Positions 15,564-25,480 are shown, counted from the first letter of the stretch. The stretch: 42,653 bases of DNA from Cytobacillus firmus NBRC 15306 (GCF_001591465.1 NZ_BCUY01000028.1:1-42653); one strand, 5' to 3'. Program-made: numbers and translations. Notes: generated by a model from the letters alone, not told the origin.

Positions 15564-15780
15564 TTAAAGCAGCAAATAGGCCAGTGGAGCAGTAATCAGT
15601 ATGGTCAGAATTGTTCTTTCTGCCCAGATGACAAGCAGCTGCGGAATAGTAATAGGAATTTCTGTTGATAAAATACATGGGACAAGTGCTGAAAAGAAAA
15701 AACTTAACTTTATTTTTAAAAGTTGCGTTAGGATTTAGTTCAGGCTGGCGGGATTGACTTAATATCGTTTCTTTTTCCAT
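15564..15780 (-). pseudogene. small membrane protein gene with a homopolymer frameshift (DUF2798-like)
   Basis: From ATG 15780 (MEKETILSQSRQPELN) the frame runs to a run of six A on the plus strand (15697-15702). Removing one base there joins it to FSALVPCILSTEIPITIPQL and ILTILITAPLAYLLL, ending at 15564. The restored protein of about 71 residues has two hydrophobic segments and resembles DUF2798 proteins, at low confidence. AGGGGG precedes the ATG. It may be a real frameshift, a phase-variable tract or a sequencing error. Confidence 0.6.
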
Positions 15781-15827
15781 TCTCATTCCCCCTCATAATA
15801 TTGCGGGTAAGGAGCATAGTGAGCCCC

Positions 15828-16808
15828 TTACCTTCTGTTCATTAAAGCTGTTAAAAAGGTCAGAAATGTATACGTGCCTGCTTTAACGGTTGGCTGTGCC
15901 TGGTGATCTCTCGTTGGATCAAGGCAGACAATATCCATGGCTGCCGTTTTGGAGGAAAGACCAGCTGCATATACGGCCGTAAATAGTTCTTCAGTACTCA
16001 TGCCGCCTGGTGTGGATGCAGGGACCCCAGGCGCAAAACCAATGTCCAGCACATCCATGTCAATCGTGACATAAATTTTGTCCACTTTTGATTCCAGCTG
16101 CCGGATTGATTCTCTAACCGTTTCCTCAATCCCCCGTCTTCTGGCTTCCTTTAAGGTAATATAATTGAGCTTATGTTCTTTAGCATAATGGACTAGCGAC
16201 TGGCTGTTGAAAAAGCCATGAAGGCCAATATTGTAGACATTTTCCCCTTTAATTTTGTTGTTCTGAATCAGGTTGCGGATGGGCGTCCCATTTGTCGGTC
16301 CATGGTCTTCAAGACTTCTGAGGTCAAGGTGCGTATCCAGCTGGAGAATGCCGATTTCTTTTTCAGGCTCCAGTTCCTTCAGGCCGCTGACCAGCATGGC
16401 TGTGATGGAGTGATCTCCTCCGATCGCTATTGGGAATGAATCAGGAAATTGCGTCCGTACGTCCTTCATCGTTTGCTTTATATTGGAATGGCATTGCGGA
16501 ATATCTGTGAAATGCATTTTCACGTCACCAAGATCCGCAACCTTCATTTCTTGAAGATCACTTTCAAAATCCAAGTTGTACGTGGAAAATCCTTTCCAGG
16601 ACCTCCTGAAGGATTCAGGGAATTCAGATGCTCCTGATGCACTTATCGATGAGCGGGAAAGGGGAACACCGAAAAGCACGACATCCCAGTTTTCTTTCAT
16701 TAAATCCTCTTCCCTCAGGATTTGGCGTATCCATTCATTCACTTTTACGTCAGTTCCTAATTCGGATTGCGGCCAAAAGAACCCGGGAGGATTTATTGTT
16801 GGTAGCAT
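15828..16808 (-). CDS. hutG: formimidoylglutamase
   Basis: 326 residues of the ureohydrolase (arginase/agmatinase) fold. Mn-binding motifs are visible: IGGDHSI, LDTHLDLR and TIDMDVLDIGFAPGVPAS. HutG hydrolyses N-formimino-L-glutamate to glutamate and formamide, the last step of histidine breakdown. The start overlaps the hutI 3' end by 16 nt, so translation is coupled. GGGAGG precedes MLPTINPPGFF. It is the last gene of the hut unit; no hutM permease follows. Confidence 0.9.
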   Translation of the reverse strand: MLPTINPPGFFWPQSELGTDVKVNEWIRQILREEDLMKENWDVVLFGVPLSRSSISASGASEFPESFRRSWKGFSTYNLDFESDLQEMKVADLGDVKMHFTDIPQCHSNIKQTMKDVRTQFPDSFPIAIGGDHSITAMLVSGLKELEPEKEIGILQLDTHLDLRSLEDHGPTNGTPIRNLIQNNKIKGENVYNIGLHGFFNSQSLVHYAKEHKLNYITLKEARRRGIEETVRESIRQLESKVDKIYVTIDMDVLDIGFAPGVPASTPGGMSTEELFTAVYAAGLSSKTAAMDIVCLDPTRDHQAQPTVKAGTYTFLTFLTALMNRR

Positions 16809-18079
16809 AAGCTTCCTCCCTTAACGACTACTTCCCCATTTTTAATCACTGTGTCCGTATGGTTCATGCCGTAGTGATACTGCATTTGCATGTAGTTCGG
16901 TACATTGAGCAGAAGCAGATCAGCTTTTTTGCCGGGTTCTATGCTTCCCACTTCGTCTGCCCGATTGATTGCATGTGCTGCATTAACGGTAGCGGCGGCA
17001 ATCGCTTCTGCAGGTGTAAGTCCCATGTGCATGCATGCAAGATTCATCATAAATGGCATGGAGCAGGTTGGCGAAGATCCGGGGTTGCAATCGGTTGATA
17101 AAGCAACTGGAACACCCTTATCAATCATGTGGCGGCCTCTGGCTGCTTCAGCCATCAGGAAGAATGCTGTCCCTGGAAGAAGCACGCCGATTACTCCCTT
17201 TTCAGCCATCATTTCCATGCCTTTATCAGATGCTCTAAGCAAATGATCCGCAGAGATGGCACCAACTTCAGCAGCAAGCTCTGCCCCCTCATAAGGTTCT
17301 ATTTCGTCAGCATGGATTTTCGGAGTCAGGCCAAGCTTCTTCCCAGCTTCCAGCAATTTTCTGGACTGCTCCGGTGTGAATACGCCTCTTTCGCAGAAAA
17401 TATCATTGAATTCGGCAAGCTTTTCTTCAGCTACTTTCGGCAGCATTTCTTCAATAACCAAATCTATAAAAGCATCTGGATTCTCTTTGTATTCAGCAGG
17501 AACTGCATGTGCCCCCATAAAGGTACGGACAACATCCACCGGATGCAGTTCATCCGCTTTCCGGGCTGCCGTCAGCTGTTTTCTCTCTGTTTCCCAATCC
17601 AGTCCATATCCGCTTTTTGCCTCAATCGTGGTTACACCGTGTTTAAGGAAGCGATCAAGACGGACTAGGCTCACATCTACCAATTCCTCTTCAGAGGCGT
17701 TTCTGGTCATAGACGTGGTAGCGTGAATTCCGCCGCCATTGTTCATGATTTCCATATACGTCGCACCGTTCAGGCGCATATTGAATTCCTCTTCCCTGCT
17801 GCCTGCATAAACAAGGTGTGTATGCGGATCAACCAGTCCTGGAAGAAGGATTTTTCCTGTCGCATCAATGATTTCGGCTTCCTGAAGCCGGCTTTGGTAT
17901 TCAGCTTGGAGTTCCGCTGTTGTCCCTGCTGACTTGATCCTGCCTTCTTCAATCCATACTGCCCCGTCTTCAATGATGTGAAGCTCGCTCATTTTTTCTT
18001 GTGTCAGAGGCTGCTTGGAGCTGCCCTTTAAGGTAATCATTTGATTTGCATGTTTGATAAAAATAGGTTTTGAGTGCAT
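16793..18079 (-). CDS. hutI: imidazolonepropionase
   Basis: 428 residues of the amidohydrolase superfamily. Metal-site motifs are VDPHTHLVYAGSREEEF, KIHADEIEPYEGAELAAEV, ISADHL and ALSTDCNPGSSPT. It opens imidazolone-propionate to formiminoglutamate. ATG 18079 (MHSKPIFIKH) is chosen because AAGGAGG lies 7-8 nt upstream; the longer frame to 18112 adds 11 residues across that site. It lies between hutU and hutG. Confidence 0.93.
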   Translation of the reverse strand: MHSKPIFIKHANQMITLKGSSKQPLTQEKMSELHIIEDGAVWIEEGRIKSAGTTAELQAEYQSRLQEAEIIDATGKILLPGLVDPHTHLVYAGSREEEFNMRLNGATYMEIMNNGGGIHATTSMTRNASEEELVDVSLVRLDRFLKHGVTTIEAKSGYGLDWETERKQLTAARKADELHPVDVVRTFMGAHAVPAEYKENPDAFIDLVIEEMLPKVAEEKLAEFNDIFCERGVFTPEQSRKLLEAGKKLGLTPKIHADEIEPYEGAELAAEVGAISADHLLRASDKGMEMMAEKGVIGVLLPGTAFFLMAEAARGRHMIDKGVPVALSTDCNPGSSPTCSMPFMMNLACMHMGLTPAEAIAAATVNAAHAINRADEVGSIEPGKKADLLLLNVPNYMQMQYHYGMNHTDTVIKNGEVVVKGGSLCYQQ

Positions 18080-18162
18080 TTTGTGCTCCTCCTTAAAAAA
18101 TGGAAGTTCCAATCCGCAGGAATCACGGATTGGAGGACTTCCTCATTGAAAATATTAATGGT

Positions 18163-18254
18163 TATTTGCAAGTTTAAGAGTTTTATTTGCAGAATTGACT
18201 GACCTATTTGCAAATTAGCATGGTTTATTTGCAGATTTTTCACTTCTATTTGCA
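18163..18254. repeat. five TATTTGCA motifs at exact 21-bp spacing
   Basis: TATTTGCA starts at 18163, 18184, 18205, 18226 and 18247, each 21 bp from the next, with variable sequence between. On the minus strand it reads TGCAAATA and encodes a spurious LQI-xxxx heptad. It occupies the hutU-hutI gap, otherwise empty. A 21-bp period is two helical turns, so all copies face the same side of the DNA. Function unknown. Confidence 0.9.
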
Positions 18255-18271
18255 AATTTCATAAAATTTCT

Positions 18272-19933
18272 TTATTTCATCATTGGAATGTTTATGCCTT
18301 TTTCTTTTGCTGTTTTGATAGCAAGGTCATAGCCTGCATCTACATGGCGTACAATTCCCATTCCAGGATCAGATGTGAGGACACGTTCAAGGCGCTGTTC
18401 TGCTTCCTTCGTGCCATCCGCAACGATGACCATTCCAGCATGTAAGGAGTATCCCATTCCTACTCCGCCTCCATGGTGGACGGAAACCCAGCTTGCTCCG
18501 CCGACCGCATTGATCAGTGCATTAAGAATTGGCCAGTCTGCCACTGCATCACTGCCGTCCTTCATGGCTTCTGTCTCGCGGTTTGGAGATGCAACTGAAC
18601 CGGAATCCAGATGGTCACGGCCGATAACGATCGGTGCTTTAAGTTCTCCGCGGGCAACCATATCATTAATGATTTTTCCAAATCTTGCGCGCTCCCCGTA
18701 ACCAAGCCAGCAAATTCTTGAAGGAAGTCCCTGGATTTGAATTTTCTCCCGCGCCATCTTGATCCATTTGCAAAGATGTTCGTTATCTGCAAATTCGCGC
18801 AGGATCACTTCATCTGTTTTATAGATATCCTCAGGATCTCCTGATAATGCTACCCAGCGGAAAGGACCCTTTCCTTCGCAGAATAACGGCCGGATGTAGG
18901 CAGGCACGAATCCAGGGAAATTAAATGCATTCTCGATGCCTTCATCTTTTGCAACCTGACGGATATTGTTTCCGTAGTCAAATGTGACTGCACCCTTCTT
19001 CTGCATGTCCAGCATAGCCTGAACATGGACAGCCATGCTTGCTTTTGATTTCTGAACATATTCAGCAGCATCTTCCTTTCGCAGAACAACTGCTTCTTCT
19101 AATGAATAGCCGATTGGAACATAGCCATTTAAAGGATCATGTGCAGATGTCTGGTCAGTCAGGACATCCGGGATGAAGTTCATTTCAAGCATTTTTGGCA
19201 GAATTTCAGCTGCATTGCCTAATAGACCGATAGAAAGCGGGCGCCCTTCCTGTTTTGCCTCTGATGCCATTTTAATAGCTTCTTCAATTGAATAAACCTT
19301 TGTATCCAGATATTTCGTTTCAAGTCTGCGGTCAATGCGGTGTTCATCCACATCAATGGCTATGCAGACACCATCATTCATGGTTACTGCAAGGGGCTGA
19401 GCGCCACCCATTCCGCCTAGGCCTGCAGTTAAAGTAATCGTTTGTTTCAGTGAGCCGGAGAAGTGCTGTCTGCCAAGCTCCGCAAATGTTTCATAGGTTC
19501 CTTGTACGATTCCCTGGCTCCCGATGTAAATCCAGCTTCCGGCTGTCATTTGGCCATACATCATCAGGCCTTTCCTATCAAGCTCATGGAATGTATCCCA
19601 GTTTGCCCAGGCCGGCACCAGATTCGAGTTGGCGATCAATACCTTTGGTGCATCTTTATGTGATTTAAATACCGCAACCGGCTTTCCGGATTGTACAAGA
19701 AGTGTTTCGTCGTCTTCTAATTCATGCAGGGTTTTTACAATCGCATCATAGCAATCCCAATTTCGGGCAGCCTTCCCTATGCCGCCGTAAACAACCAGCT
19801 CTTCCGGAATCTCTGCAACCTCTTTGTCTAAGTTATTCATTAGCATGCGGAGTGCTGCTTCCTGAATCCAGCCCTTTGCATGCAGCTCACTGCCTAGATA
19901 ATTTTTAATTTCTCTTTTTGTTTCCGCTTTCAT
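18272..19933 (-). CDS. hutU: urocanate hydratase
   Basis: 553 residues of the NAD-dependent urocanase family. Conserved stretches include [56 protein letters not shown] and [11 protein letters not shown]. It converts urocanate to imidazolone-propionate. ATG 19933 follows GGAGG by 7 nt; the ATG two codons earlier is too close. It is first in the hut unit here; hutH and hutP are not in the window. The 158-nt upstream region is very AT-rich and shows no clear sigma-A pair. Confidence 0.95.
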   Translation of the reverse strand: MKAETKREIKNYLGSELHAKGWIQEAALRMLMNNLDKEVAEIPEELVVYGGIGKAARNWDCYDAIVKTLHELEDDETLLVQSGKPVAVFKSHKDAPKVLIANSNLVPAWANWDTFHELDRKGLMMYGQMTAGSWIYIGSQGIVQGTYETFAELGRQHFSGSLKQTITLTAGLGGMGGAQPLAVTMNDGVCIAIDVDEHRIDRRLETKYLDTKVYSIEEAIKMASEAKQEGRPLSIGLLGNAAEILPKMLEMNFIPDVLTDQTSAHDPLNGYVPIGYSLEEAVVLRKEDAAEYVQKSKASMAVHVQAMLDMQKKGAVTFDYGNNIRQVAKDEGIENAFNFPGFVPAYIRPLFCEGKGPFRWVALSGDPEDIYKTDEVILREFADNEHLCKWIKMAREKIQIQGLPSRICWLGYGERARFGKIINDMVARGELKAPIVIGRDHLDSGSVASPNRETEAMKDGSDAVADWPILNALINAVGGASWVSVHHGGGVGMGYSLHAGMVIVADGTKEAEQRLERVLTSDPGMGIVRHVDAGYDLAIKTAKEKGINIPMMK

Positions 19934-20097
19934 TGTCATCCCTCCAATGTTATCTCATATTTGAATTTTATAATGAGAACTATCTGAAAAGTAGATTAAT
20001 TAGGTTTGGTTTTTTATAAAAATATAAGATTTCGTTATTGGATTTTGTCTATTTTTATATTAATATTGGCGTTTTTATAAAATTTGCACAAAAATAA

Positions 20098-20122
20098 AAC
20101 CTCCAATTAAAAGGAGGTGTTG
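20098..20122 (-). terminator. terminator of the AraC-type regulator gene
   Basis: ACCTCC and GGAGGT pair around an 8-nt AT loop and are followed on the minus strand by TTTATTTTTG. The hairpin overlaps the regulator's stop codon and separates it from the hutU promoter. Confidence 0.7.
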
Positions 20123-21591
20123 TGCAGACTTTTTCTAAATTGTTTAGGGGGCATACCTTTTATTTTACTGAACACTTTATTGAAATACTGCTGATTCCGA
20201 AAACCGCAGGCGGATGAGATTTCTTTAATGCTCATTTCCGATTCCAGCAGCAGCTTGGAAGATTGCCTGATCCGGGTTTCATTAAGGAGCTCCCGAAAAG
20301 ACTTGCCGCATTTTTTTGCCAGCATGGAGCTGATATAGTTCGGGTTTCGATCTGCGTATTCAGCTGCCCTCTCAAGGGTGACTGAAGAGTCCCAGTAATT
20401 AGTTTCTATAAAGAATTGGACTCTGTCTGTAAGATCCAGCTTCAGTTTCTTATCAGATCGAATGGTCTCAAACACATAGGAAATGAAGCTGATCATTTCG
20501 TTAATAATCCGGTAGATTAATGGCGAATATAGGATCGTTTGGAATAAACGAAGGTATTCCTTCTCCATTTCTCCGCCGGCAAGGCGGAATGTCTTCATAT
20601 GCCTGCGGATTTGCGCAAGAATACTGGTCAGCCGGATTCTGATAAGCCCCGGTTCCGGATAGGGATCTTCCAATATAAGAAACTCTTTGGAAAACCAAGA
20701 TTTGATCCCTTCTAAATCAGCCTGATTCAGAAAATCAATCCAGCTGCTTTGTTCCTCGGGAGTTAAGAACGGATCAATGGAAAGCCATTTTGGCAATGAA
20801 TTTTCCTCAATTACCTGATTAAACCCCCTAAAGAACGTTAACTCCATCAGTTTTCTGTTCGCATCATAATGGCTTTTTAGAGTATTCGGACCCTCCTGAG
20901 CAGTATAAATGCTGATGGCAATTGGTTCAGCTGAGGTTTCCTGCCAATTCCTCATAAATCTGACGCTCTCCTCTTTCCAAGATACGCCCGACTTTTCAGC
21001 AAATATCAGGACCATGTCACTTAAAATAAAAAAATCGGCTGGTTTCTGGAAGGCATGGCTTTCCAGAAATTCATATAACATTGGAAGCTCAAGCACATTT
21101 TCAGTTTTTATCCCCATGGAAAGAAAAGGTTCTGCCGGTTCTGAAGCTTCTAAAAATATATTCTGATAATTAAAGGCTTTCTCAGCAGCCACGCTGGTGC
21201 TTTTTTCAGCAACTGGAGCTCTCAGCTTTTGTCGCCTCTGAATGTTTCGTGCAGATTTCAATAAAATATCAGCTGAAATGGGCTTAAGTATCAAATCGGC
21301 TACACCCATGTCAATGGCTCGCTTTGCCTGTGAAAAGGTCGCTTCCATTGTAAGTGCAATAAGATCCGGCCCTATAATTTGAATGGTATTTAAGAAAGAG
21401 CTGTATCTATCTTCCTTTATAAGATCAAGTTCAAAAATCAGCAGATCGGGCTGAAAAGTCTCAAGCTTTTTAATAAGTCCTGCCTCATCTTCGGCAGACT
21501 CCACATCCCATGCGTTCATGGAAGATTTCAACAGCCACTCTATACCCTTTGTATCGTACTCATCCCGATTGGCCACAAGTACTTTGTACAT
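20107..21591 (-). CDS. AraC-type regulator with a degenerate receiver domain
   Basis: 494 residues. An N-terminal receiver-like domain (1-125) keeps the switch LT and the LKP lysine motif, but the phosphoacceptor position reads PDLLIFELDL: Glu54 instead of Asp, with Asp56 two places on. A long middle region (about 130-385) of unknown fold follows. The C-terminal AraC domain (about 390-490) has two helix-turn-helices (ERAAEYADRNPNYISSMLAK and IKEISSACGFRNQQYF). It resembles YesN-type regulators, but no histidine kinase gene is nearby. Its position upstream of hutU suggests, without proof, a role in hut control. Confidence 0.85.
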   Translation of the reverse strand: MYKVLVANRDEYDTKGIEWLLKSSMNAWDVESAEDEAGLIKKLETFQPDLLIFELDLIKEDRYSSFLNTIQIIGPDLIALTMEATFSQAKRAIDMGVADLILKPISADILLKSARNIQRRQKLRAPVAEKSTSVAAEKAFNYQNIFLEASEPAEPFLSMGIKTENVLELPMLYEFLESHAFQKPADFFILSDMVLIFAEKSGVSWKEESVRFMRNWQETSAEPIAISIYTAQEGPNTLKSHYDANRKLMELTFFRGFNQVIEENSLPKWLSIDPFLTPEEQSSWIDFLNQADLEGIKSWFSKEFLILEDPYPEPGLIRIRLTSILAQIRRHMKTFRLAGGEMEKEYLRLFQTILYSPLIYRIINEMISFISYVFETIRSDKKLKLDLTDRVQFFIETNYWDSSVTLERAAEYADRNPNYISSMLAKKCGKSFRELLNETRIRQSSKLLLESEMSIKEISSACGFRNQQYFNKVFSKIKGMPPKQFRKSLHNTSF

Positions 21592-21737
21592 GCTGCCACA
21601 TCCTTTTTAATCTATTATGAAATAATTTTTCAGCAGCTGTAAAGAAAAATCGGAAAAATCCCGCAAATAGTAGACAAGTTATGATGCCCTTACAGCATAT
21701 CTATATATGGACAACTAATTTTGGAAGGAGTATGACC

Positions 21738-22190
21738 ATGCCTTTTCTTGTATTAAAGATACGCAGCATCATTGCCTTTGTCATCATATTTTCAGTCATT
21801 GTTTCTGCATCTGTATGGTTTTTTTCAAAGTCTGATACTTTGACGGTATTCAACCAGAACGAAGGTGAAAAAGTCCGGGAAATCCATATGGTTACAGGAG
21901 AATTTAAAGCCAAGCTGCCTGATGGCAAGGAAATCGAAGCATATCGCTGGGATCCGGGAACCATTTTTCTCGAAAAAGATGAAAAGGTTAATCTGAAGAT
22001 TTGGGGAGTCAACGGAATGGAACATCCTTATATTATTGAAGGAACCGATATTAAGGGTGTTGTAAAGAAAGCTGAAGAAACAGTGGTCCCTCTTCAATTT
22101 GATAAAGAAGGCGTATACCGTCTGATTTGTCTTACTCATCCGGATAAGGATAATAGCGGACCGATGATTGCTTATATTGTAGTAGATTAA
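21738..22190 (+). CDS. membrane-anchored cupredoxin-like protein
   Basis: 150 residues. One N-terminal hydrophobic segment (about residues 8-28) acts as anchor or signal and is followed by a cupredoxin fold. Likely copper ligands are His in GMEHPYII and the C-terminal group CLTHPDKDNSGPM (Cys, His, Met), the type-1 blue copper pattern. It should sit outside the membrane and carry electrons or copper. ATG 21738 is chosen because AAGGAG ends 7 nt before it. Divergent from the AraC regulator. Confidence 0.75.
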   Translation: MPFLVLKIRSIIAFVIIFSVIVSASVWFFSKSDTLTVFNQNEGEKVREIHMVTGEFKAKLPDGKEIEAYRWDPGTIFLEKDEKVNLKIWGVNGMEHPYIIEGTDIKGVVKKAEETVVPLQFDKEGVYRLICLTHPDKDNSGPMIAYIVVD

Positions 22191-22200
22191 TGGGCAAAGC

Positions 22201-22228
22201 AAAAGCACCGGAATCTTCCGGTGCTTTT
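22201..22228 (+). terminator. strong terminator of the cupredoxin gene
   Basis: AAAAGCACCGGAA pairs with TTCCGGTGCTTTT, a stem of about 13 bp with a minimal loop and a T-rich tail. It follows the stop by about 10 nt. Confidence 0.9.
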
Positions 22229-22233
22229 CTTTA

Positions 22234-22298
22234 CTGTCTAGCGCAAGCAGCCTGCCCCCTCGAGGTGTCGGGGGTGGGCAAGGCGCTTCCGCTTTTCC
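22234..22298. repeat. short copy of a common Bacillus intergenic repeat
   Basis: The segment begins CTGTCTAGCGCAAGC, contains CCCCTCGAGGTGTCGGGGG and ends AAGGCGCTTCCGCTTTTC. I recognise these ends from a dispersed intergenic repeat found in many Bacillus genomes, which normally has a longer centre. The ends (AGCGCAAG/CGCTT) can pair into a cruciform. Confidence 0.7.
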
Positions 22299-22300
22299 TC

Positions 22301-22927
22301 TTACCTCCCAATAAACATCTGTGTCCAATAGTGGCCGTAAGTTCCGCCCTGAGCGTAACCTACTCCGATTTCTGTGAAGTTCGCAGATAGGATATTTTTG
22401 CGGTGACCCTCACTGTTCATCCATGCTGTTACCACTTCCTGAGGAGTTCTTTGCCCGGCAGCAATGTTTTCCCCAGCAGTTCTGTAGGTAATTCCGAAGC
22501 TCTTCAGCATATCAAACGGGCTTCCGTATGTAGGAGAGTTATGATCGAAATATCTCTTATTAATCATATCCTGAGATTTGTACCTTGCTACTCTCGCAAG
22601 CTCCCAATTTGATTTCAGCGGCTTTAATCCGTACTTTGCTCTTTCCTGGTTAACAAGCTGAACTACTTGCTCTTCAACGCTTGTAGTGGCTTTTGAAAGA
22701 GTGGGAATATTCACCTTTTGCCCTGGATAAATGAAGTTGGGATTTGAGATCTGCTGATTGGAATTGATAATTTCAGGAACTCCCACCTGATACTTCATGG
22801 CGATCTTCCACATCGTATCCCCTGGCTGAACGGTATGTACTGTTGACGCTTTTGCATCAAAATTGAATCCAAAGACAAGTGCGACAGACAACATTAAAAT
22901 GAATGAAAGTTTTGATAGTGTTTTCAT
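22301..22927 (-). CDS. secreted LysM-CAP domain protein
   Basis: 208 residues. A signal peptide (1-28, ending DAKAS) is followed by one LysM domain (TVHTVQPGDTMWKIAMKYQV to NIP, about 29-76), a short linker, and a C-terminal CAP/SCP domain (VEEQVVQLVNQERAKYGLKP, FDHNSPTYGSPFDML, AGENIAAGQ, WMNSEGHRKNIL, GHYWTQMF). The LysM domain would hold it on peptidoglycan. CAP proteins of this type (YkwD-like) occur in vegetative and spore envelopes; no enzymatic activity can be claimed. Confidence 0.9.
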   Translation of the reverse strand: MKTLSKLSFILMLSVALVFGFNFDAKASTVHTVQPGDTMWKIAMKYQVGVPEIINSNQQISNPNFIYPGQKVNIPTLSKATTSVEEQVVQLVNQERAKYGLKPLKSNWELARVARYKSQDMINKRYFDHNSPTYGSPFDMLKSFGITYRTAGENIAAGQRTPQEVVTAWMNSEGHRKNILSANFTEIGVGYAQGGTYGHYWTQMFIGR

Positions 22928-23129
22928 ATTTATATTTAATCAAAAACTTCTATTCCAATAAACAGGTAATTGTTGGCGCCGAATGTAAGAATTTCATAAT
23001 AATTGCAATCAGCTTTTATGGTCGGATTTTCATCTGTGTATAACAGTTCACAGTCTCTGTATGGTATTGTAATACAATTTTTGTTTGAAGCTGCTTAATA
23101 ACTATATTTCACAATACGTTCAAAAAGTT

Positions 23130-23172
23130 TGTGATTTATTTCACATTAAATCTGTTATATTGATTGTATAGT
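23130..23172 (+). promoter_or_regulatory. Fnr/Rex-type palindrome and promoter of pflBA
   Basis: TGTGATTTATTTCACA (23130-23145) is a perfect TGTGA-N6-TCACA palindrome, the consensus of B. subtilis Fnr and also close to the Rex site. A -10 TATAGT lies at 23167-23172. With a start near 23179 the palindrome centre falls at about -41.5, the usual place for activation by Fnr. No -35 hexamer is evident, which suits an activator-dependent promoter. Anaerobic induction of pflBA is inferred. Confidence 0.8.
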
Positions 23173-23220
23173 AAAGTTGTAATAACTGTTATACAAATAA
23201 TCCCTTTGAGGTGATCTGGC

Positions 23221-25446
23221 ATGGTAAGATGGAACGGCTTTAAAGAAGGCATTTGGACACGTGAAATTGATGTTAGAGATTTTATTTTAAAGAATTTTAC
23301 ACCTTTTTCCGGGGATGAATCATTTTTGGAAGGTCCAACAGAAGCTACATCGTTATTATGGGAAAAAGTAATGGCTCTCACCAAAAAGGAGCGTGAACAA
23401 GGCGGCGTGCTCGATATGGAAACAGAAATCGTCTCCACTATTACCTCACATGGACCTGGTTACCTGGATCAGGATAAAGAAAAAATTGTGGGTGTCCAGA
23501 CTGACCGGCCGTTTAAGCGCTCTCTTCAGCCATTTGGCGGAGTCCGCATGGCTGTGGCTGCTTGTGAAGCATACGGCTATGAAGCCAGCAACGACATGGA
23601 AAAGATATTTACGGACTATCGCAAAACACATAACCAGGGCGTGTTTGATGCCTATACTGATGAAATGAAGCTTGCCCGCAAAGCCGGCATAATTACCGGC
23701 CTGCCGGATGCATATGGCCGGGGCAGGATTATCGGTGATTACCGCAGGGTTGCCCTTTATGGGGCTGACCGCTTGATTGAAGCGAAAAAAGCTGATTTGA
23801 AATCGACCTCAAGTGTAATGACCGAAGAAAATATTCGATTGAGGGAAGAAATTTCAGAACAGATCAGGGCTCTGAAAGAACTGAAGCAGCTGGCAAACAG
23901 CTACGGTTTTGATATATCAAAGCCTGCAGAGAATGCTCTTGAAGCTTTCCAGTGGCTGTACTTCGCCTATCTTGCTGCCATCAAGGAACAAAATGGTGCG
24001 GCAATGAGTCTTGGCCGTGTCTCCACTTTTCTTGATATATTCATAGAAAGAGACATAAGGAACGGAATACTTACCGAGACGGAAGCCCAGGAGCTGGTTG
24101 ATCACTTTGTCATGAAGCTGCGTCTTGTTAAATTCGCAAGAACGCCTGACTATAATGAATTGTTCAGCGGAGACCCTACATGGGTGACAGAGTCCATTGG
24201 CGGGATGGCACTTGATGGCCGTCCGCTTGTCACAAAGAATTCTTTCCGCTTCCTTCATACCCTTAGAAATCTCGGTCCTGCTCCTGAACCGAACTTAACG
24301 GTATTATGGTCTGCCAAGCTTCCCGAGAACTTCAAAAAATATTGTGCAAGGATGTCAATCGAAACAAGTTCAATCCAATACGAAAACGACGATATCATGC
24401 TTCCTGAGTATGGCGATGATTATGGAATTGCCTGCTGTGTTTCTGCAATGGAAATCGGAAAACAAATGCAATTTTTCGGAGCAAGAGCCAACCTGGCAAA
24501 GGCCCTCTTATATAGCATAAATGGCGGCAAGGATGAAAAAATCAGCGCTCAGGTCGGCCCGGCCTATGCCCCGATTACTTCAGACATCCTTCAATATGAA
24601 GAAGTAATGGAGAAATTCGATTTAATGATGGAGTGGCTGGCAGAGCTCTATATTAATACTTTGAATATCATTCATTTCATGCATGATAAATATAGCTACG
24701 AACGAATCGAAATGGCTCTGCATGATTCCGAAATTCTCAGAACAATGGCCACTGGCATTGCGGGTCTGAGTGTAACGGCCGACTCGCTTAGTGCCATTAA
24801 ATACGCAACCGTTAAGGCAATCCGTGATGAGAATGGGATCGTGGTTGATTTTATTACAGAAGGAGATTTTCCGAAATACGGCAATAATGATGATCGCGTC
24901 GACAGCATCGCTATAGACCTGGTTGAACGGTTTATGAAAAAACTCCGCAAGCATCAGACTTACAGAAACTCTATGCATACCATGTCTATATTAACTATTA
25001 CATCGAATGTGGTATATGGCAAGAAAACTGGCAATACACCTGATGGACGGCGTGCCGGAGAGCCCTTTGCCCCAGGTGCAAATCCAATGCACGGAAGAGA
25101 TACGAAAGGAACGCTTGCTTCCCTGTCCTCTGTTGCAAAATTACCGTACAAACAGGCGCTCGATGGCATCAGCAACACCTTCTCCATTGTCCCTAAAGCA
25201 CTCGGAAAGGATGATGAAAGCCGTGTACGCAATCTGGTATCCATACTCGATGGATATGCCATAAAATCCGGGCATCACCTAAATGTCAATGTATTCAATA
25301 AAGAAACACTTATGGATGCCATGGAACATCCGGAGGAATATCCGCAGCTGACCATTAGGGTTTCAGGCTATGCAGTGAACTTCATTAAGCTGACTAAAGA
25401 GCAGCAGCTTGATGTTATAAATCGGACATTCCATGAATCCATGTAA
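23221..25446 (+). CDS. pflB: formate C-acetyltransferase (pyruvate formate-lyase)
   Basis: 741 residues, a glycyl radical enzyme. The active-site cysteine pair is in [16 protein letters not shown], and the glycyl radical loop [12 protein letters not shown] lies near the C-terminus. It converts pyruvate and CoA to acetyl-CoA and formate without oxygen. GAGGTGATC precedes the ATG. The activase pflA follows about 100 nt downstream. Length is close to the usual PflB (about 740-760). Confidence 0.95.
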   Translation: MVRWNGFKEGIWTREIDVRDFILKNFTPFSGDESFLEGPTEATSLLWEKVMALTKKEREQGGVLDMETEIVSTITSHGPGYLDQDKEKIVGVQTDRPFKRSLQPFGGVRMAVAACEAYGYEASNDMEKIFTDYRKTHNQGVFDAYTDEMKLARKAGIITGLPDAYGRGRIIGDYRRVALYGADRLIEAKKADLKSTSSVMTEENIRLREEISEQIRALKELKQLANSYGFDISKPAENALEAFQWLYFAYLAAIKEQNGAAMSLGRVSTFLDIFIERDIRNGILTETEAQELVDHFVMKLRLVKFARTPDYNELFSGDPTWVTESIGGMALDGRPLVTKNSFRFLHTLRNLGPAPEPNLTVLWSAKLPENFKKYCARMSIETSSIQYENDDIMLPEYGDDYGIACCVSAMEIGKQMQFFGARANLAKALLYSINGGKDEKISAQVGPAYAPITSDILQYEEVMEKFDLMMEWLAELYINTLNIIHFMHDKYSYERIEMALHDSEILRTMATGIAGLSVTADSLSAIKYATVKAIRDENGIVVDFITEGDFPKYGNNDDRVDSIAIDLVERFMKKLRKHQTYRNSMHTMSILTITSNVVYGKKTGNTPDGRRAGEPFAPGANPMHGRDTKGTLASLSSVAKLPYKQALDGISNTFSIVPKALGKDDESRVRNLVSILDGYAIKSGHHLNVNVFNKETLMDAMEHPEEYPQLTIRVSGYAVNFIKLTKEQQLDVINRTFHESM

Positions 25447-25457
25447 CCAAACGGATG

Positions 25458-25480
25458 GCGGGCCTATTTAATCGGCCCCC
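25458..25480 (+). terminator. hairpin between pflB and pflA
   Basis: GGGCC (25460-25464) pairs with GGCCC (25474-25478) across a 9-nt loop. The T tract after it is poor, so it may be an attenuator or a processing/stability hairpin between the two genes. Confidence 0.4.

Noticed and set aside
15697-15702. Programmed -1 frameshift at the T run of the small membrane gene
   Set aside because: Restoring the frame needs a +1 shift and the slippery heptamer is out of register.
17129-17668. Long plus-strand frame within hutI
   Set aside because: Shadow of the strongly conserved hutI frame; no start site signals.
18163-18254. Possible CRISPR-like array
   Set aside because: Repeats are only 8 bp with 13-bp spacers, and no cas genes are present.
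18037-18255. Minus-strand frame with LQI heptads (MQIEVKNLQINHANLQI)
   Set aside because: It is produced by the 21-bp repeat, overlaps the hutI start and lacks a good ribosome binding site; treated as repeat, not gene.
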